Assembly: GCF_900580865.1 (NCBI RefSeq)
Contig: NZ_UTBZ01000169.1
Span: 372,001 to 436,000 of the forward strand
Length of the DNA stretch: 64,000 nucleotides
Reading direction: 5' to 3'
DNA from: Pseudomonas viridiflava
GTDB lineage: Bacteria; Pseudomonadota; Gammaproteobacteria; Pseudomonadales; Pseudomonadaceae
The notes under the pieces were generated by a model that saw nothing but the letters and a program-made list of their open reading frames with translations, searched no databases and was not told the origin of the DNA. Position numbers and translations under genes: made by a program. This document shows positions 27,005 to 35,260 of the stretch, one piece after another. Every line of letters begins with the position of its first letter. Position 1 is the first letter of the stretch.

Positions 27005-27031
27005 TCAAGCAACCTGCAAACCCGACGATAA
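27005..27031 (+). promoter_or_regulatory. Sigma-28 (FliA) promoter of fliC
   Basis: TCAAG (27005-27009), 14-base spacer, GACGATAA (27024-27031). This matches the FliA pattern with one change from GCCGATAA and correct spacing. It leaves a fliC leader of about 75 bases. Confidence 0.9.
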
Positions 27032-27111
27032 CTATTACGAAGGTTCTCTAGGCCATACCCGGCGGTTGCCAGGGCCGGAAGCCGCAGTACCCAACCAACG
27101 AGGAATTCGTC

Positions 27112-27963
27112 ATGGCTTTAACAGTAAACACCAACACCACGTCGTTGAACGTTCAGAAAAACCTGAACCGCGCTTCCGACGCTCTGTCGACTTCGATGCA
27201 GCGCCTGTCTTCCGGCCTGAAAATCAACAGCGCTAAAGACGACGCCGCTGGCCTGCAGATCGCTACCCGTATGACTTCCCAGATCCGTGGTGGCAACCAG
27301 GCGATCCAGAACGCCAACGACGGTATCTCCGTTGCTCAGACCGCTGAAGGCGCTCTGCAAGCTTCGACCGACATTCTGCAGCGTATGCGTGAACTGGCTG
27401 TTAAAGCCCGTACCGGTACCAACGGCAGCATCGACCAGAAAGCAACGAACGACGAATTCGCCCAGATGTCGGACGAACTGACCCGTATCTCTGCTTCGAC
27501 CAACCTGAACGGCAAAAACCTGCTGGACGGTTCGGCTGGTACTGTGACCCTGCAAGTGGGCGCAAACACCGGTTCGGCTAACCACATCGACCTGGTACTG
27601 AGCTCCAAGTTCGACGCCGTCAGCCTGTCCGTAGGTAGCGGTACTGTAGTTCTGACCGGTGCAAGCGTATCGGGCGCTGCTGCCAACATCGACAACGCAA
27701 TCACCGCGATCGACGCTGCAATTGCAACGATCAACAGCACTCGTTCGAGCCTGGGTGCTTCGCAAAACCGTCTGACCAGCACCATCTCCAACCTGCAGAA
27801 CATCGTTGAGAACACCACCGCTGCACAGGGTCGTGTACAAGACACCGACTTCGCCGCAGAAACTGCTAACCTGACCAAGCAGCAAACTCTGCAGCAGGCT
27901 TCGACCTCCGTTCTGGCTCAAGCCAACCAACTGCCTTCCGCTGTACTGAAGCTGCTTCAGTAA
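27112..27963 (+). CDS. fliC: Flagellin FliC
   Basis: Filament subunit (283 residues), exported by the flagellar type III system. The conserved D0/D1 ends are clear: MALTVNTNTTSLNVQKNLNR at the N-terminus and NLTKQQTLQQASTSVLAQAN at the C-terminus, ending in LLQ. The variable middle (about residues 145-205) is short, making this a small flagellin, and is rich in Ser/Thr that could carry the glycans built by the genes just upstream. Codon use is strongly biased to a few codons, as expected for very high expression. ATG after GAGGAATTCGTC; FliA promoter upstream, terminator downstream. Confidence 0.98.
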   Translation: MALTVNTNTTSLNVQKNLNRASDALSTSMQRLSSGLKINSAKDDAAGLQIATRMTSQIRGGNQAIQNANDGISVAQTAEGALQASTDILQRMRELAVKARTGTNGSIDQKATNDEFAQMSDELTRISASTNLNGKNLLDGSAGTVTLQVGANTGSANHIDLVLSSKFDAVSLSVGSGTVVLTGASVSGAAANIDNAITAIDAAIATINSTRSSLGASQNRLTSTISNLQNIVENTTAAQGRVQDTDFAAETANLTKQQTLQQASTSVLAQANQLPSAVLKLLQ

Positions 27964-27979
27964 TTTCGGAACAAGTTTG

Positions 27980-28017
27980 GGCGGGAGGGTGCGCTGGTCG
28001 TGCTCTCTCGCCTTTTT
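27980..28017 (+). terminator. Terminator after fliC
   Basis: A 13-bp stem with several G-T pairs (27980-27992 with 28000-28012), loop GCTGGTC, then TTTTT. It would limit read-through from the abundant fliC transcript into flaG. Confidence 0.8.
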
Positions 28018-28036
28018 ACGTTAGGAGGTGATGAGC

Positions 28037-28393
28037 ATGGACATGAGCGTCAAGCTTAACCAGTCTTATCCGGCTCCCAAGCCAGTTCCGCCGGTTGCTG
28101 ACAAACCGTCAGAGATGCCCAAGGTTGCCAAGACCGAAGCGCCGGTCGCTGCCAAGAGTCAGGATTCGGATGACGCCAAGTTGAAGCTGGCGGTGCAGGA
28201 GATCGAGAAGTTTGTCCAATCGATCAAGCGCAATCTGGAATTCTCTATCGATGAGCATTCCGGGAAGGTCATCGTCAAGGTGATCGCAAGCGAGACGGGT
28301 GAGGTCGTTCGACAGATTCCCTCCGCAGAAGCCCTCAAGCTGGCAGACAGCCTGGCCAATGCAAGTCACGTGTTGTTCGACGCAAAAGTCTGA
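28037..28393 (+). CDS. flaG: FlaG family flagellar protein
   Basis: FlaG-family protein (118 residues), thought to affect filament length. The C-terminal FlaG core is present (LKLAVQEIEKFVQSIKRNLE, then FSIDEHSGKVIVKVI and TGEVVRQIPSAEAL). The N-terminal 45 residues are Pro/Lys/Ala-rich and likely disordered. Several in-frame ATGs exist (28031, 28037, 28043); the one at 28037 lies at the best distance from AGGAGG (28023-28028). Its place between fliC and fliD is the usual one in Pseudomonas. Confidence 0.93.
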   Translation: MDMSVKLNQSYPAPKPVPPVADKPSEMPKVAKTEAPVAAKSQDSDDAKLKLAVQEIEKFVQSIKRNLEFSIDEHSGKVIVKVIASETGEVVRQIPSAEALKLADSLANASHVLFDAKV

Positions 28394-28475
28394 TAGCTGG
28401 CATGAATAGTGTTTGTCCGTTCTCAGGGCGCGTGTAACGGTCAAAAGAATGGCAACAATCTGAAGGGAGATGCAC

Positions 28476-29936
28476 ATGGCAAGTCCAATTCTACCGGGTT
28501 CCGGACTGGGTTCCGGCCTGGACATCGGTGCGATCGTCACTGCACTGGTCGATGCCGATAAGGCACCGAAGCAGACGCAGATCGACACCGCGACCAAAGC
28601 CAACACGCTGAAAATTTCCGGCATTGGTTCGCTGAAGAGCGCGTTGACCGCGTTCCAGACGGCGATGACCAATCTGGGCAGCAAGACCAATCCTGCATTT
28701 GCCGGCTTCACCGCGACTGCGAGCAATACGAATCTGAGCGCGACGTCTGACAGCACCGCAGTGGCGGGCAGCTACAACGTCGTTGTCACTCAATTGGCCA
28801 CTGGTTCGAAAATCGCCAGCGCCTCGTTCGCCGGCGGAACCGCCAGTGCCATTCCGAGTGGTACCCTGAAAATCAGTCAGAATGGCACTGATTACAATGT
28901 CGACATTCCTGCCAATTCCACTTTGCAGACCACCCGCGACGCCATCAACAAGGCGCAGGGCGCTAACGGCATCTCCGCCAACATTGTGACCGACAGCACC
29001 GGTGCTTCGCGCCTGGTGATCAGTTCGAGCAAGACTGGCGAAGGTTCTGACCTCAAGGTCAGCGGTATTGCCGGTCTGGAAATTGATGGCACTCAGAAGA
29101 TGGGTCTTAACCCGGCTGCAGGCGCTTCAGGCGCCGTCAACGACGTTGCGGGCAACGCCAAGCTGACCATCGATGGCCTTGCAGTCACCAGCAAAAGCAA
29201 CACGGTGACCGGCGCAATCAGTGGCATGACCCTGAATCTGACGACAGTCAGCCCGCTCGTGGGTAGCGTTGCGACGCCTACTGTTGTCAGCGTGGAGGCA
29301 AACACCAAAGGCCTGCAGACATCGATTCAGTCGTTCGTCGACGCTTACAACACGTTGAAGACCACCATCGACACGCTGTCCAAGGCGACGCCGGATGCCG
29401 ATGGCAAGCTGACCGTGCAGGCCGCTTTTACTGGCGACGCGATGCCGCGCGCGCTGATTGCCGATATTCGTGGTCAGTTGACGGCGGAAGGGGCTGGCGG
29501 CCCGTTGGCGGTGCTGTCCCAGTTGGGTGTGATGACCGACCGTGACACCGGTAACCTGAAGTTCGATACAGCTGCTTTCACCAAAACCATGGCGCAACCA
29601 GGCATGACCGGTCAGGTTCAGCAGTTGTTCACTGGCACCAACGATACCAATGGTCTGCTGGCGCGCATGAGCAAGGCTGTTGATCCGTATCTCAAGCCAC
29701 CAGCGGATAATCTGAGCAGCCCTGGTTTGCTTGATCAGCGCATGGCGATTCTCACCAAAAACACCCGCAACCTGACCGATCAGCAAGCGGCGCTGGACTT
29801 GCGTGTCGCCAACCTGACCCAGACGTTGACGGCCAAGTACAACGCCATGGACTTGCTGGTAGGGCAAATGAAGGCGACGGCGAGCAACATTACGTCGTTC
29901 TTCAGCTCGCTGACCGCTCAGCAGTCCGCGAAGTAA
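28476..29936 (+). CDS. fliD: Flagellar filament cap protein FliD (HAP2)
   Basis: Caps the filament tip and folds incoming flagellin (486 residues). The N-terminus MASPILPGSGLGSGLDIGAI and the C-terminal coiled-coil segment (LDLRVANLTQTLTAKYNAMD, ending LVGQMKATASNITSFFSSL) are typical. The ATG at 28476 follows AGGGAGA; an in-frame ATG six bases earlier is too close to that site. A strong terminator follows. The gap before it (82 bases) carries no convincing sigma-54 or sigma-28 promoter. Confidence 0.96.
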   Translation: MASPILPGSGLGSGLDIGAIVTALVDADKAPKQTQIDTATKANTLKISGIGSLKSALTAFQTAMTNLGSKTNPAFAGFTATASNTNLSATSDSTAVAGSYNVVVTQLATGSKIASASFAGGTASAIPSGTLKISQNGTDYNVDIPANSTLQTTRDAINKAQGANGISANIVTDSTGASRLVISSSKTGEGSDLKVSGIAGLEIDGTQKMGLNPAAGASGAVNDVAGNAKLTIDGLAVTSKSNTVTGAISGMTLNLTTVSPLVGSVATPTVVSVEANTKGLQTSIQSFVDAYNTLKTTIDTLSKATPDADGKLTVQAAFTGDAMPRALIADIRGQLTAEGAGGPLAVLSQLGVMTDRDTGNLKFDTAAFTKTMAQPGMTGQVQQLFTGTNDTNGLLARMSKAVDPYLKPPADNLSSPGLLDQRMAILTKNTRNLTDQQAALDLRVANLTQTLTAKYNAMDLLVGQMKATASNITSFFSSLTAQQSAK

Positions 29937-29950
29937 CAGACAGACACGAC

Positions 29951-29990
29951 AAAAACCCGGCTACGCTTTATCGGCGTGTGCCGGGTTTTT
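29951..29990 (+). terminator. Terminator after fliD
   Basis: Stem AAAAACCCGGC (29951-29961) with GCCGGGTTTTT (29980-29990), T-rich on its 3' side and A-rich on its 5' side, so it may work in both directions. Confidence 0.9.
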
Positions 29991-30001
29991 GTCTTTTGAT
30001 C

Positions 30002-30028
30002 TAAAGTTCTCTGACTCGTTGGCGATAC
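30002..30028 (+). promoter_or_regulatory. Sigma-28 (FliA) promoter before fliS
   Basis: TAAAGTTC (30002-30009) and GGCGATAC (30021-30028), with a 14-base gap between TAAAG and GGCGATAC. This agrees with TAAAGTTT-N11-GCCGATAA at 7 of 8 and 6 of 8 positions. It lies right after the fliD terminator and 38 bases before the fliS start. Confidence 0.72.
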
Positions 30029-30065
30029 ACTGGGTATACGAGTCATTGTGGCAATGAGGTAGAAC

Positions 30066-30461
30066 ATGAATCCGATGTTAGCCCTTCGGCAATACCAGAA
30101 AGTCGGCGCGCATGCACAGACGTCCGAAGCGAGCCCGCACCGTCTGGTGCAAATGTTGATGGAAGGTGGTCTGGATCGCATCGCTCAGGCCAAGGGCGCC
30201 ATTGAGCGCAAGGATATTCCGGGCAAGTGCACATCGATCAGCAAGGCTATCGGCATCATCAGTGGCTTGCGCGAAGGTCTGGATCTGGATAACTGCGCCG
30301 ATACGGTGGGTGAACTCGACCAGCTGTACATCTACATGATGAAGCGTCTGGCTGAGGCCAACATCAGCAGCGACCCGAAGATTCTCGACGAAGTTGCCGG
30401 CCTGTTGCGCACCGTGAAGGAAGGCTGGGACGGCATCGCTCCGCCAGGCCCCCAGTTTTAA
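30066..30461 (+). CDS. fliS: Flagellin export chaperone FliS
   Basis: Binds the C-terminal end of unpolymerised flagellin in the cytoplasm and delivers it to the export gate. The 131-residue protein has the family core ALRQYQKVGAHAQTSEASPH, then RLVQMLMEGGLDRIAQAKGA, and a following IYMMKRLAEANISSD helix. An ATG follows GAGGTAGAAC. fliT follows after 10 bases. The terminator and FliA-type promoter just upstream suggest fliS-fliT can be transcribed apart from fliD. Confidence 0.95.
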   Translation: MNPMLALRQYQKVGAHAQTSEASPHRLVQMLMEGGLDRIAQAKGAIERKDIPGKCTSISKAIGIISGLREGLDLDNCADTVGELDQLYIYMMKRLAEANISSDPKILDEVAGLLRTVKEGWDGIAPPGPQF

Positions 30462-30471
30462 GGAGATCACC

Positions 30472-30768
30472 ATGAGTCTTGTATTGCAGCGAATCGCCGA
30501 TACCCGTGAAGCGTTGGTCACTGCGCTGGCCGAACGCAATTGGGAAGCCATTGGCGAGCTGGATCTGGCTTGCCGTTCCTGCATGGAAGACGTCATGGCT
30601 GAAGCTGCGCTGGATGAAGACGCGTTGCGCAATAATCTTGAAGAGTTGCTACACGTCTACAAAGAGCTTCTTGAGGTGGCGATGGGTGAGCGGCAAGCGA
30701 TAGCCAACGAGATGTCGCAGATCACCCAAGCGCAAAAGGCGGCAAAGGTTTACCATCTGTTTGGTTAA
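30472..30768 (+). CDS. fliT: FliT-like flagellar export chaperone
   Basis: Small (98 residues), almost wholly helical and acidic protein directly after fliS, with a Tyr/His/Phe tail (AKVYHLFG). In P. aeruginosa the gene at this spot (PA1096, fleP) has been linked to pilus length, but the fold and place fit FliT, the chaperone of FliD. AAGGAG lies 5-10 bases before the ATG. No hairpin with a T run follows the stop. Confidence 0.82.
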   Translation: MSLVLQRIADTREALVTALAERNWEAIGELDLACRSCMEDVMAEAALDEDALRNNLEELLHVYKELLEVAMGERQAIANEMSQITQAQKAAKVYHLFG

Positions 30769-30940
30769 TTAACCTCCAGTTAATCCAGACATGTGCGCCA
30801 TAAATTTGACTGTGCACGGTTTTTTGACTTAACTAGTGGCTGTTTTCAGATTTCAGGCGTCTACAGGCACATGGTGTCCTGCAAGCGTCTCGCTTGCCCC
30901 TTATTTTGGGCATTGAGTTGACTAGGGAAGTTGCTATTGC
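30769..30940 (+). promoter_or_regulatory. Upstream region of fleQ
   Basis: A 172-base gap. It holds a perfect 7-bp inverted repeat GCAAGCG-TCT-CGCTTGC (30881-30897) and a TTGACT-N17-TTAACT pair that could be a weak sigma-70 promoter. In P. aeruginosa fleQ is sigma-70-dependent and repressed by Vfr; no clear CRP/Vfr-type site was found here. Confidence 0.4.
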
Positions 30941-32416
30941 ATGTGGCGTGAAACCAAAATTCTGCTGATCGATGACGATAGCGTCCGCCGCCGCGACCTG
31001 GCGGTGATTCTAAATTTTCTTGGCGAAGAAAATTTACCCTGCGGCAGCCATGACTGGCAGCAGGCAGTCGGCTCTTTGTCGTCTAGTCGTGAGGTCATTT
31101 GCGTACTGATCGGGACCGTCAATGCTCCTGGTGCGCTTTTGGGCTTGCTAAAGACACTCTCAACCTGGGATGAGTTCCTTCCGGTTTTGTTGATGGGCGA
31201 TAATTCTTCCGTCGACTTGCCTGAAGATCAGCGTCGCCGAGTGCTTTCGACCCTCGAAATGCCACCCAGCTACAGCAAATTGCTCGACTCCCTGCACCGT
31301 GCCCAGGTCTATCGCGAGATGTATGACCAGGCCCGTGAGCGCGGTCGTCATCGCGAACCTAACCTGTTCCGTAGCCTCGTCGGCACCAGTCGTGCGATTC
31401 AGCACGTGCGCCAGATGATGCAGCAAGTCGCCGACACCGATGCCAGCGTGCTGATCCTCGGTGAGTCCGGGACCGGCAAGGAAGTGGTTGCACGTAACCT
31501 GCACTACCATTCCAAGCGTCGCGACGCGCCGTTCGTTCCGGTCAACTGCGGGGCGATCCCGGCAGAGCTGCTCGAAAGCGAATTGTTCGGACACGAGAAG
31601 GGTGCCTTCACTGGCGCTATCACCAGCCGTGCCGGTCGTTTCGAGCTGGCCAATGGCGGTACGCTGTTTCTCGACGAAATCGGCGACATGCCGCTGCCGA
31701 TGCAGGTCAAGCTGCTGCGCGTCCTGCAGGAACGCACCTTCGAACGCGTGGGCAGCAACAAGACCCAGAGCGTCGATGTGCGCATCATCGCTGCAACCCA
31801 CAAAAATCTCGAAAGCATGATCGAGATCGGCACCTTCCGCGAAGATCTCTACTACCGCCTGAATGTGTTCCCGATCGAGATGGCGCCGCTGCGTGAGCGC
31901 GTCGAAGACATTCCGTTGCTGATGAACGAACTGATCTCGCGCATGGAGCACGAGAAGCGCGGTTCGATCCGCTTCAACTCGGCGGCGATCATGTCGCTGT
32001 GCCGTCACGGCTGGCCGGGCAACGTCCGCGAATTGGCCAACCTGGTCGAGCGCATGGCGATCATGCATCCGTACGGGGTGATCGGCGTGGTCGAACTGCC
32101 GAAGAAATTCCGCTACGTCGACGATGAAGACGAGCAACTGGTCGACAGCCTGCGCAGCGATCTTGAAGAGCGCGTGGCGATCAATGGTCATACGCCTGAC
32201 TTCACCGCCAATGCCATGCTGCCGCCGGAAGGCCTGGATCTGAAAGACTACCTCGGTGGTCTGGAGCAGGGCCTGATTCAACAGGCGCTGGACGATGCCA
32301 ACGGCATTGTGGCGCGTGCCGCTGAGCGCCTGCGCATCCGTCGTACCACCCTGGTCGAGAAGATGCGCAAGTACGGCATGAGCCGGCGCGATGGAGAAGA
32401 ACAGGCGGATGATTGA
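30941..32416 (+). CDS. fleQ: Sigma-54-dependent master flagellar regulator FleQ
   Basis: Top regulator of flagellar genes and a c-di-GMP-responsive switch in Pseudomonas (491 residues). The N-terminal domain (1 to about 120) is receiver-like (KILLIDDDSVRRRDLAVILN) without a convincing phosphorylation site. The AAA+ domain has Walker A GESGTGKE at 174-181 and the sigma-54 contact loop GAFTGA at 221-226. The C-terminal Fis-type helix-turn-helix is at about 450-480 (IVARAAERLRIRRTTLVEKM). It lies upstream of fleSR, with a terminator and a sigma-54 promoter between. FleQ with RpoN is expected to act at the sigma-54 promoters marked in this annotation. Confidence 0.97.
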   Translation: MWRETKILLIDDDSVRRRDLAVILNFLGEENLPCGSHDWQQAVGSLSSSREVICVLIGTVNAPGALLGLLKTLSTWDEFLPVLLMGDNSSVDLPEDQRRRVLSTLEMPPSYSKLLDSLHRAQVYREMYDQARERGRHREPNLFRSLVGTSRAIQHVRQMMQQVADTDASVLILGESGTGKEVVARNLHYHSKRRDAPFVPVNCGAIPAELLESELFGHEKGAFTGAITSRAGRFELANGGTLFLDEIGDMPLPMQVKLLRVLQERTFERVGSNKTQSVDVRIIAATHKNLESMIEIGTFREDLYYRLNVFPIEMAPLRERVEDIPLLMNELISRMEHEKRGSIRFNSAAIMSLCRHGWPGNVRELANLVERMAIMHPYGVIGVVELPKKFRYVDDEDEQLVDSLRSDLEERVAINGHTPDFTANAMLPPEGLDLKDYLGGLEQGLIQQALDDANGIVARAAERLRIRRTTLVEKMRKYGMSRRDGEEQADD

Positions 32417-32429
32417 CGCCTGTTTTTCA

Positions 32430-32457
32430 ACCGCTTCATTTATAAGCGGTTTTTTTT
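32430..32457 (+). terminator. Terminator after fleQ
   Basis: Stem ACCGCTT (32430-32436)/AAGCGGT (32444-32450) and a run of eight T. Confidence 0.9.
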
Positions 32458-32458
32458 A

Positions 32459-32472
32459 GGCACGGGTATTGC
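32459..32472 (+). promoter_or_regulatory. Sigma-54 promoter of fleSR
   Basis: GGCAC-GGGTA-TTGC with exact GG-N10-GC spacing, two bases after the T run of the fleQ terminator and 54 bases before the fleS start. FleQ/RpoN control of fleSR is established in P. aeruginosa. Confidence 0.85.
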
Positions 32473-32526
32473 TACAGCCCTCGCAACGTTCCGTTTAACT
32501 GACGGTCAGCCAAGCGAGAAAGCACA

Positions 32527-33735
32527 ATGCCCCAAGCCCAGATGTCTTCTGCCTCCAATCCCGAGGGGCAGCCGTCCTCCGTAGAGCAGGCGAGCCGACA
32601 GGGTCTTGAGCAGGCATTCGAACTGTTCAACCAGATGTCCAGCCAACTCACTGATTCCTATAGCATGCTTGAAGCGCGGGTGACCGAGCTCAAGGGTGAG
32701 CTGGCAGTGGTCAGCGCCCAGCGTATGCAGGAGCTGGCGGAAAAAGAACGCTTGGCCAACCGTCTGCAAAACCTCCTTGATCTGTTGCCCGGTGGTGTCA
32801 TCGTCATTGACGGTCACGGCATGGTGCGCGAAGCCAATCCGGCCGCCATCGAGCTGCTCGGCTTGCCGCTCGAGGGTGAGTTGTGGCGCCAGGTGATTGC
32901 GCGTTGCTTTGCCCCGCGTGAAGACGACGGTCATGAAATTTCCCTGAAAAACGGTCGACGCCTGTCGATTGCCACCCGCTCGCTGGATGCCGAGCCGGGG
33001 CAATTGGTGCTGCTCAACGACCTGACAGAAACCCGTCATCTGCAAGATCAACTGGCGCGCCACGAGCGTTTGTCCTCGCTGGGGCGCATGGTCGCCTCGC
33101 TCGCGCATCAGATCCGCACGCCGCTGTCGGCCGCTTTGCTCTACGCCAGTCATTTGACTGAGCAGGAGCTGCCAGTCGCCACTCAGCAGCGTTTCGCCGG
33201 GCGCCTGAAAGAGCGTCTGCATGAACTCGAGCATCAAGTGCGCGACATGCTGGTGTTCGCCCGCGGTGAATTGCCGCTGACCGATCGCCTCACACCCAGC
33301 GCTTTGATGCAGGCACTGCAAGCCGCAGCGCTGACTCATGTGCAGGATCTGCCAATCCGCTGGCAGTGCGACAGTCATGCCGGCGAGCTGTTGTGCAATC
33401 GCGACACGCTGGTCGGGGCGCTGCTGAATCTAATCGAAAACGCGATTCAGGCGAGTGCCGGCAACGTCCGCCTGAAAGTGCATTGCTACAGTCGCGACAA
33501 CACGCTGCGCCTGTGCGTCAGCGACAGTGGCAGCGGGATCGAGCCAGTCGTTCTGGCGCGGCTCGGCGAGCCATTTTTTACCACCAAAGTCACCGGCACC
33601 GGCCTGGGCCTGACCGTGGTCAAGGCTGTGGCCCGTGCGCATCAGGGACAATTGCTGCTGCGTTCGCGCGTCGGGCGCGGCACGTGCGCGCAGGTGATCC
33701 TGCCGCTGTTTTCCGCTGTACACGGAGCTGAGTAA
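32527..33735 (+). CDS. fleS: Flagellar sensor histidine kinase FleS
   Basis: Cytoplasmic histidine kinase (402 residues, no membrane segment) that phosphorylates FleR to turn on hook and basal-body genes. A coiled-coil N-terminus leads to a PAS domain (about 85-165; GGVIVIDGHGMVREANPAAI), then HisKA with phosphoacceptor His194 in LAHQIRTPLSAALL, then the ATPase domain (NLIENAIQASAGNV; DSGSGIEPVVLARLGEPFFT; TGTGLGLTVVKAV). fleR starts five bases after its stop. Confidence 0.96.
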   Translation: MPQAQMSSASNPEGQPSSVEQASRQGLEQAFELFNQMSSQLTDSYSMLEARVTELKGELAVVSAQRMQELAEKERLANRLQNLLDLLPGGVIVIDGHGMVREANPAAIELLGLPLEGELWRQVIARCFAPREDDGHEISLKNGRRLSIATRSLDAEPGQLVLLNDLTETRHLQDQLARHERLSSLGRMVASLAHQIRTPLSAALLYASHLTEQELPVATQQRFAGRLKERLHELEHQVRDMLVFARGELPLTDRLTPSALMQALQAAALTHVQDLPIRWQCDSHAGELLCNRDTLVGALLNLIENAIQASAGNVRLKVHCYSRDNTLRLCVSDSGSGIEPVVLARLGEPFFTTKVTGTGLGLTVVKAVARAHQGQLLLRSRVGRGTCAQVILPLFSAVHGAE

Positions 33736-33740
33736 GCGAC

Positions 33741-35132
33741 ATGGGCATCAAGGTTTTGCTGGTCGAGGATGACCGCTCGTTGCGCGAGGCGCTGGCCGAT
33801 ACGTTGCTGCTGGCCGGCCACGATTACCGCGCGGTCGGGTGCGCTGAAGATGCGCTGACGGCGGTGGCGCGCGAAGCGTTCAATCTGGTGGTCAGTGACG
33901 TCAATATGCCTGGCATGGATGGTCATCAGCTGCTCGCATTGTTGCGTGCCCGCCAGCCGCAATTGCCGGTGCTGCTGATGACCGCGCATGGCGCTGTCGA
34001 GCGCGCGGTCGATGCGATGCGTCAGGGCGCGTCGGACTATCTGGTCAAACCCTTCGAACCTAAAGCCTTGCTGGATCTGGTCGCGCGGCATGCGCTCGGC
34101 AATATTGGCACAAGCGAAAGTGAAGGCCCGATTGCGGTCGAGCCGGCAAGCGCCCAACTGCTTGAATTGGCCGCACGAGTCGCACGCAGCGATTCCACCG
34201 TTTTGATCTCTGGCGAGTCCGGCACCGGTAAAGAAGTGCTGGCGCGCTACATTCATCAGCAATCCCATCGCGCCAGTCAGCCGTTCATTGCGATCAACTG
34301 CGCCGCAATCCCGGACAACATGCTCGAAGCCACGTTGTTCGGCCATGAAAAGGGGTCGTTCACCGGCGCCATTGCCGCACAAGCCGGCAAGTTCGAACAG
34401 GCGGACGGCGGCACGCTGCTGCTCGATGAAATCTCGGAAATGCCGCTCGGTCTGCAAGCCAAACTGCTGCGCGTATTGCAGGAGCGCGAAGTCGAACGGG
34501 TCGGCGCGCGCAAGCCGATTGCCCTGGATATTCGCGTGGTCGCCACCACCAACCGCGATCTGGCGGGCGAAGTGGCAGCGGGGCGCTTCCGTGAGGATCT
34601 TTTTTACCGTTTGTCGGTTTTCCCCCTGGCTTGGCGTCCACTTCGCGAGCGCACTGCCGATATCCTGCCGCTGGCTGAAAGGCTGTTGGCCAAACACGTC
34701 AATAAAATGAAGCATGCGGCGGCGAAACTCTCGCCTGACGCGCAAGCGTGCCTGACCGCTTACCCATGGCCGGGCAATGTGCGTGAACTGGATAACGCGA
34801 TTCAGCGCGCGTTGATTCTGCAGCAGGGTGGTTTGATTCAGCCGCAGGATTTCTGTCTGGCCGGTCCCGTGACGTACACCGCGATGCCTGTCACTGCGCC
34901 AGTGTCAGCGGTGCTTCGCGAGGTGGAAATCGAAGCGGATTCGGCTGGCGCCTTGGGCGATGACCTGCGCCGCCGGGAGTTTCAGATGATCATCGATACC
35001 CTGCGTGCCGAACGTGGCCGCCGCAAGGAAGCTGCGGAAAAACTCGGCATCAGCCCGCGCACCCTGCGCTACAAACTGGCGCAAATGCGCGATGCCGGGA
35101 TGGATGTCGAAGGTTATCTGTTCGCCACCTGA
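33741..35132 (+). CDS. fleR: Sigma-54-dependent response regulator FleR
   Basis: Response regulator (463 residues) of the FleS/FleR pair. The receiver domain has Asp53 in SDVNMPGMDGHQ and the switch Lys in DYLVKPFEPK. The AAA+ domain has Walker A GESGTGKE at 158-165. The sigma-54 loop reads GSFTGA (205-210) rather than the usual GAFTGA seen in FleQ of the same window. The C-terminal Fis-type helix-turn-helix is RRKEAAEKLGISPRTLRYKL. It should activate sigma-54 promoters of the third gene tier. It is followed by an inverted repeat that overlaps the fliE promoter. Confidence 0.97.
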   Translation: MGIKVLLVEDDRSLREALADTLLLAGHDYRAVGCAEDALTAVAREAFNLVVSDVNMPGMDGHQLLALLRARQPQLPVLLMTAHGAVERAVDAMRQGASDYLVKPFEPKALLDLVARHALGNIGTSESEGPIAVEPASAQLLELAARVARSDSTVLISGESGTGKEVLARYIHQQSHRASQPFIAINCAAIPDNMLEATLFGHEKGSFTGAIAAQAGKFEQADGGTLLLDEISEMPLGLQAKLLRVLQEREVERVGARKPIALDIRVVATTNRDLAGEVAAGRFREDLFYRLSVFPLAWRPLRERTADILPLAERLLAKHVNKMKHAAAKLSPDAQACLTAYPWPGNVRELDNAIQRALILQQGGLIQPQDFCLAGPVTYTAMPVTAPVSAVLREVEIEADSAGALGDDLRRREFQMIIDTLRAERGRRKEAAEKLGISPRTLRYKLAQMRDAGMDVEGYLFAT

Positions 35133-35183
35133 CGTCTGGCGCAATGATTTGAAAACGCTTTTCTGAAAGGGGTGCCCATGAGC

Positions 35184-35198
35184 TGGCACCCTTGTTGC
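35184..35198 (+). promoter_or_regulatory. Sigma-54 promoter of the fliEFGHIJ operon
   Basis: TGGCAC-CCTTG-TTGC, a full match to the RpoN consensus, 62 bases before the fliE start. Its -24 part is one arm of a perfect 7-bp inverted repeat (GGGTGCC 35170-35176, GGCACCC 35185-35191). Confidence 0.93.
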
Positions 35199-35260
35199 TA
35201 ATACCTGTGTACCCGCCGAGTGAGTGTCAAAAAATTGCGGGCCGCCCAAGAGAGTAGACC

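Noticed and set aside
28398..28412. Possible sigma-54 promoter before fliD (TGGCAT-GAATA-GTGT)
   Set aside because: The -12 element lacks TTGC and ends GT rather than GC.
30779..30830. Vfr/CRP-type site before fleQ
   Set aside because: TGTGCGCC and TGTGCAC are present, but no TGTGA-N6-TCACA pattern could be found.
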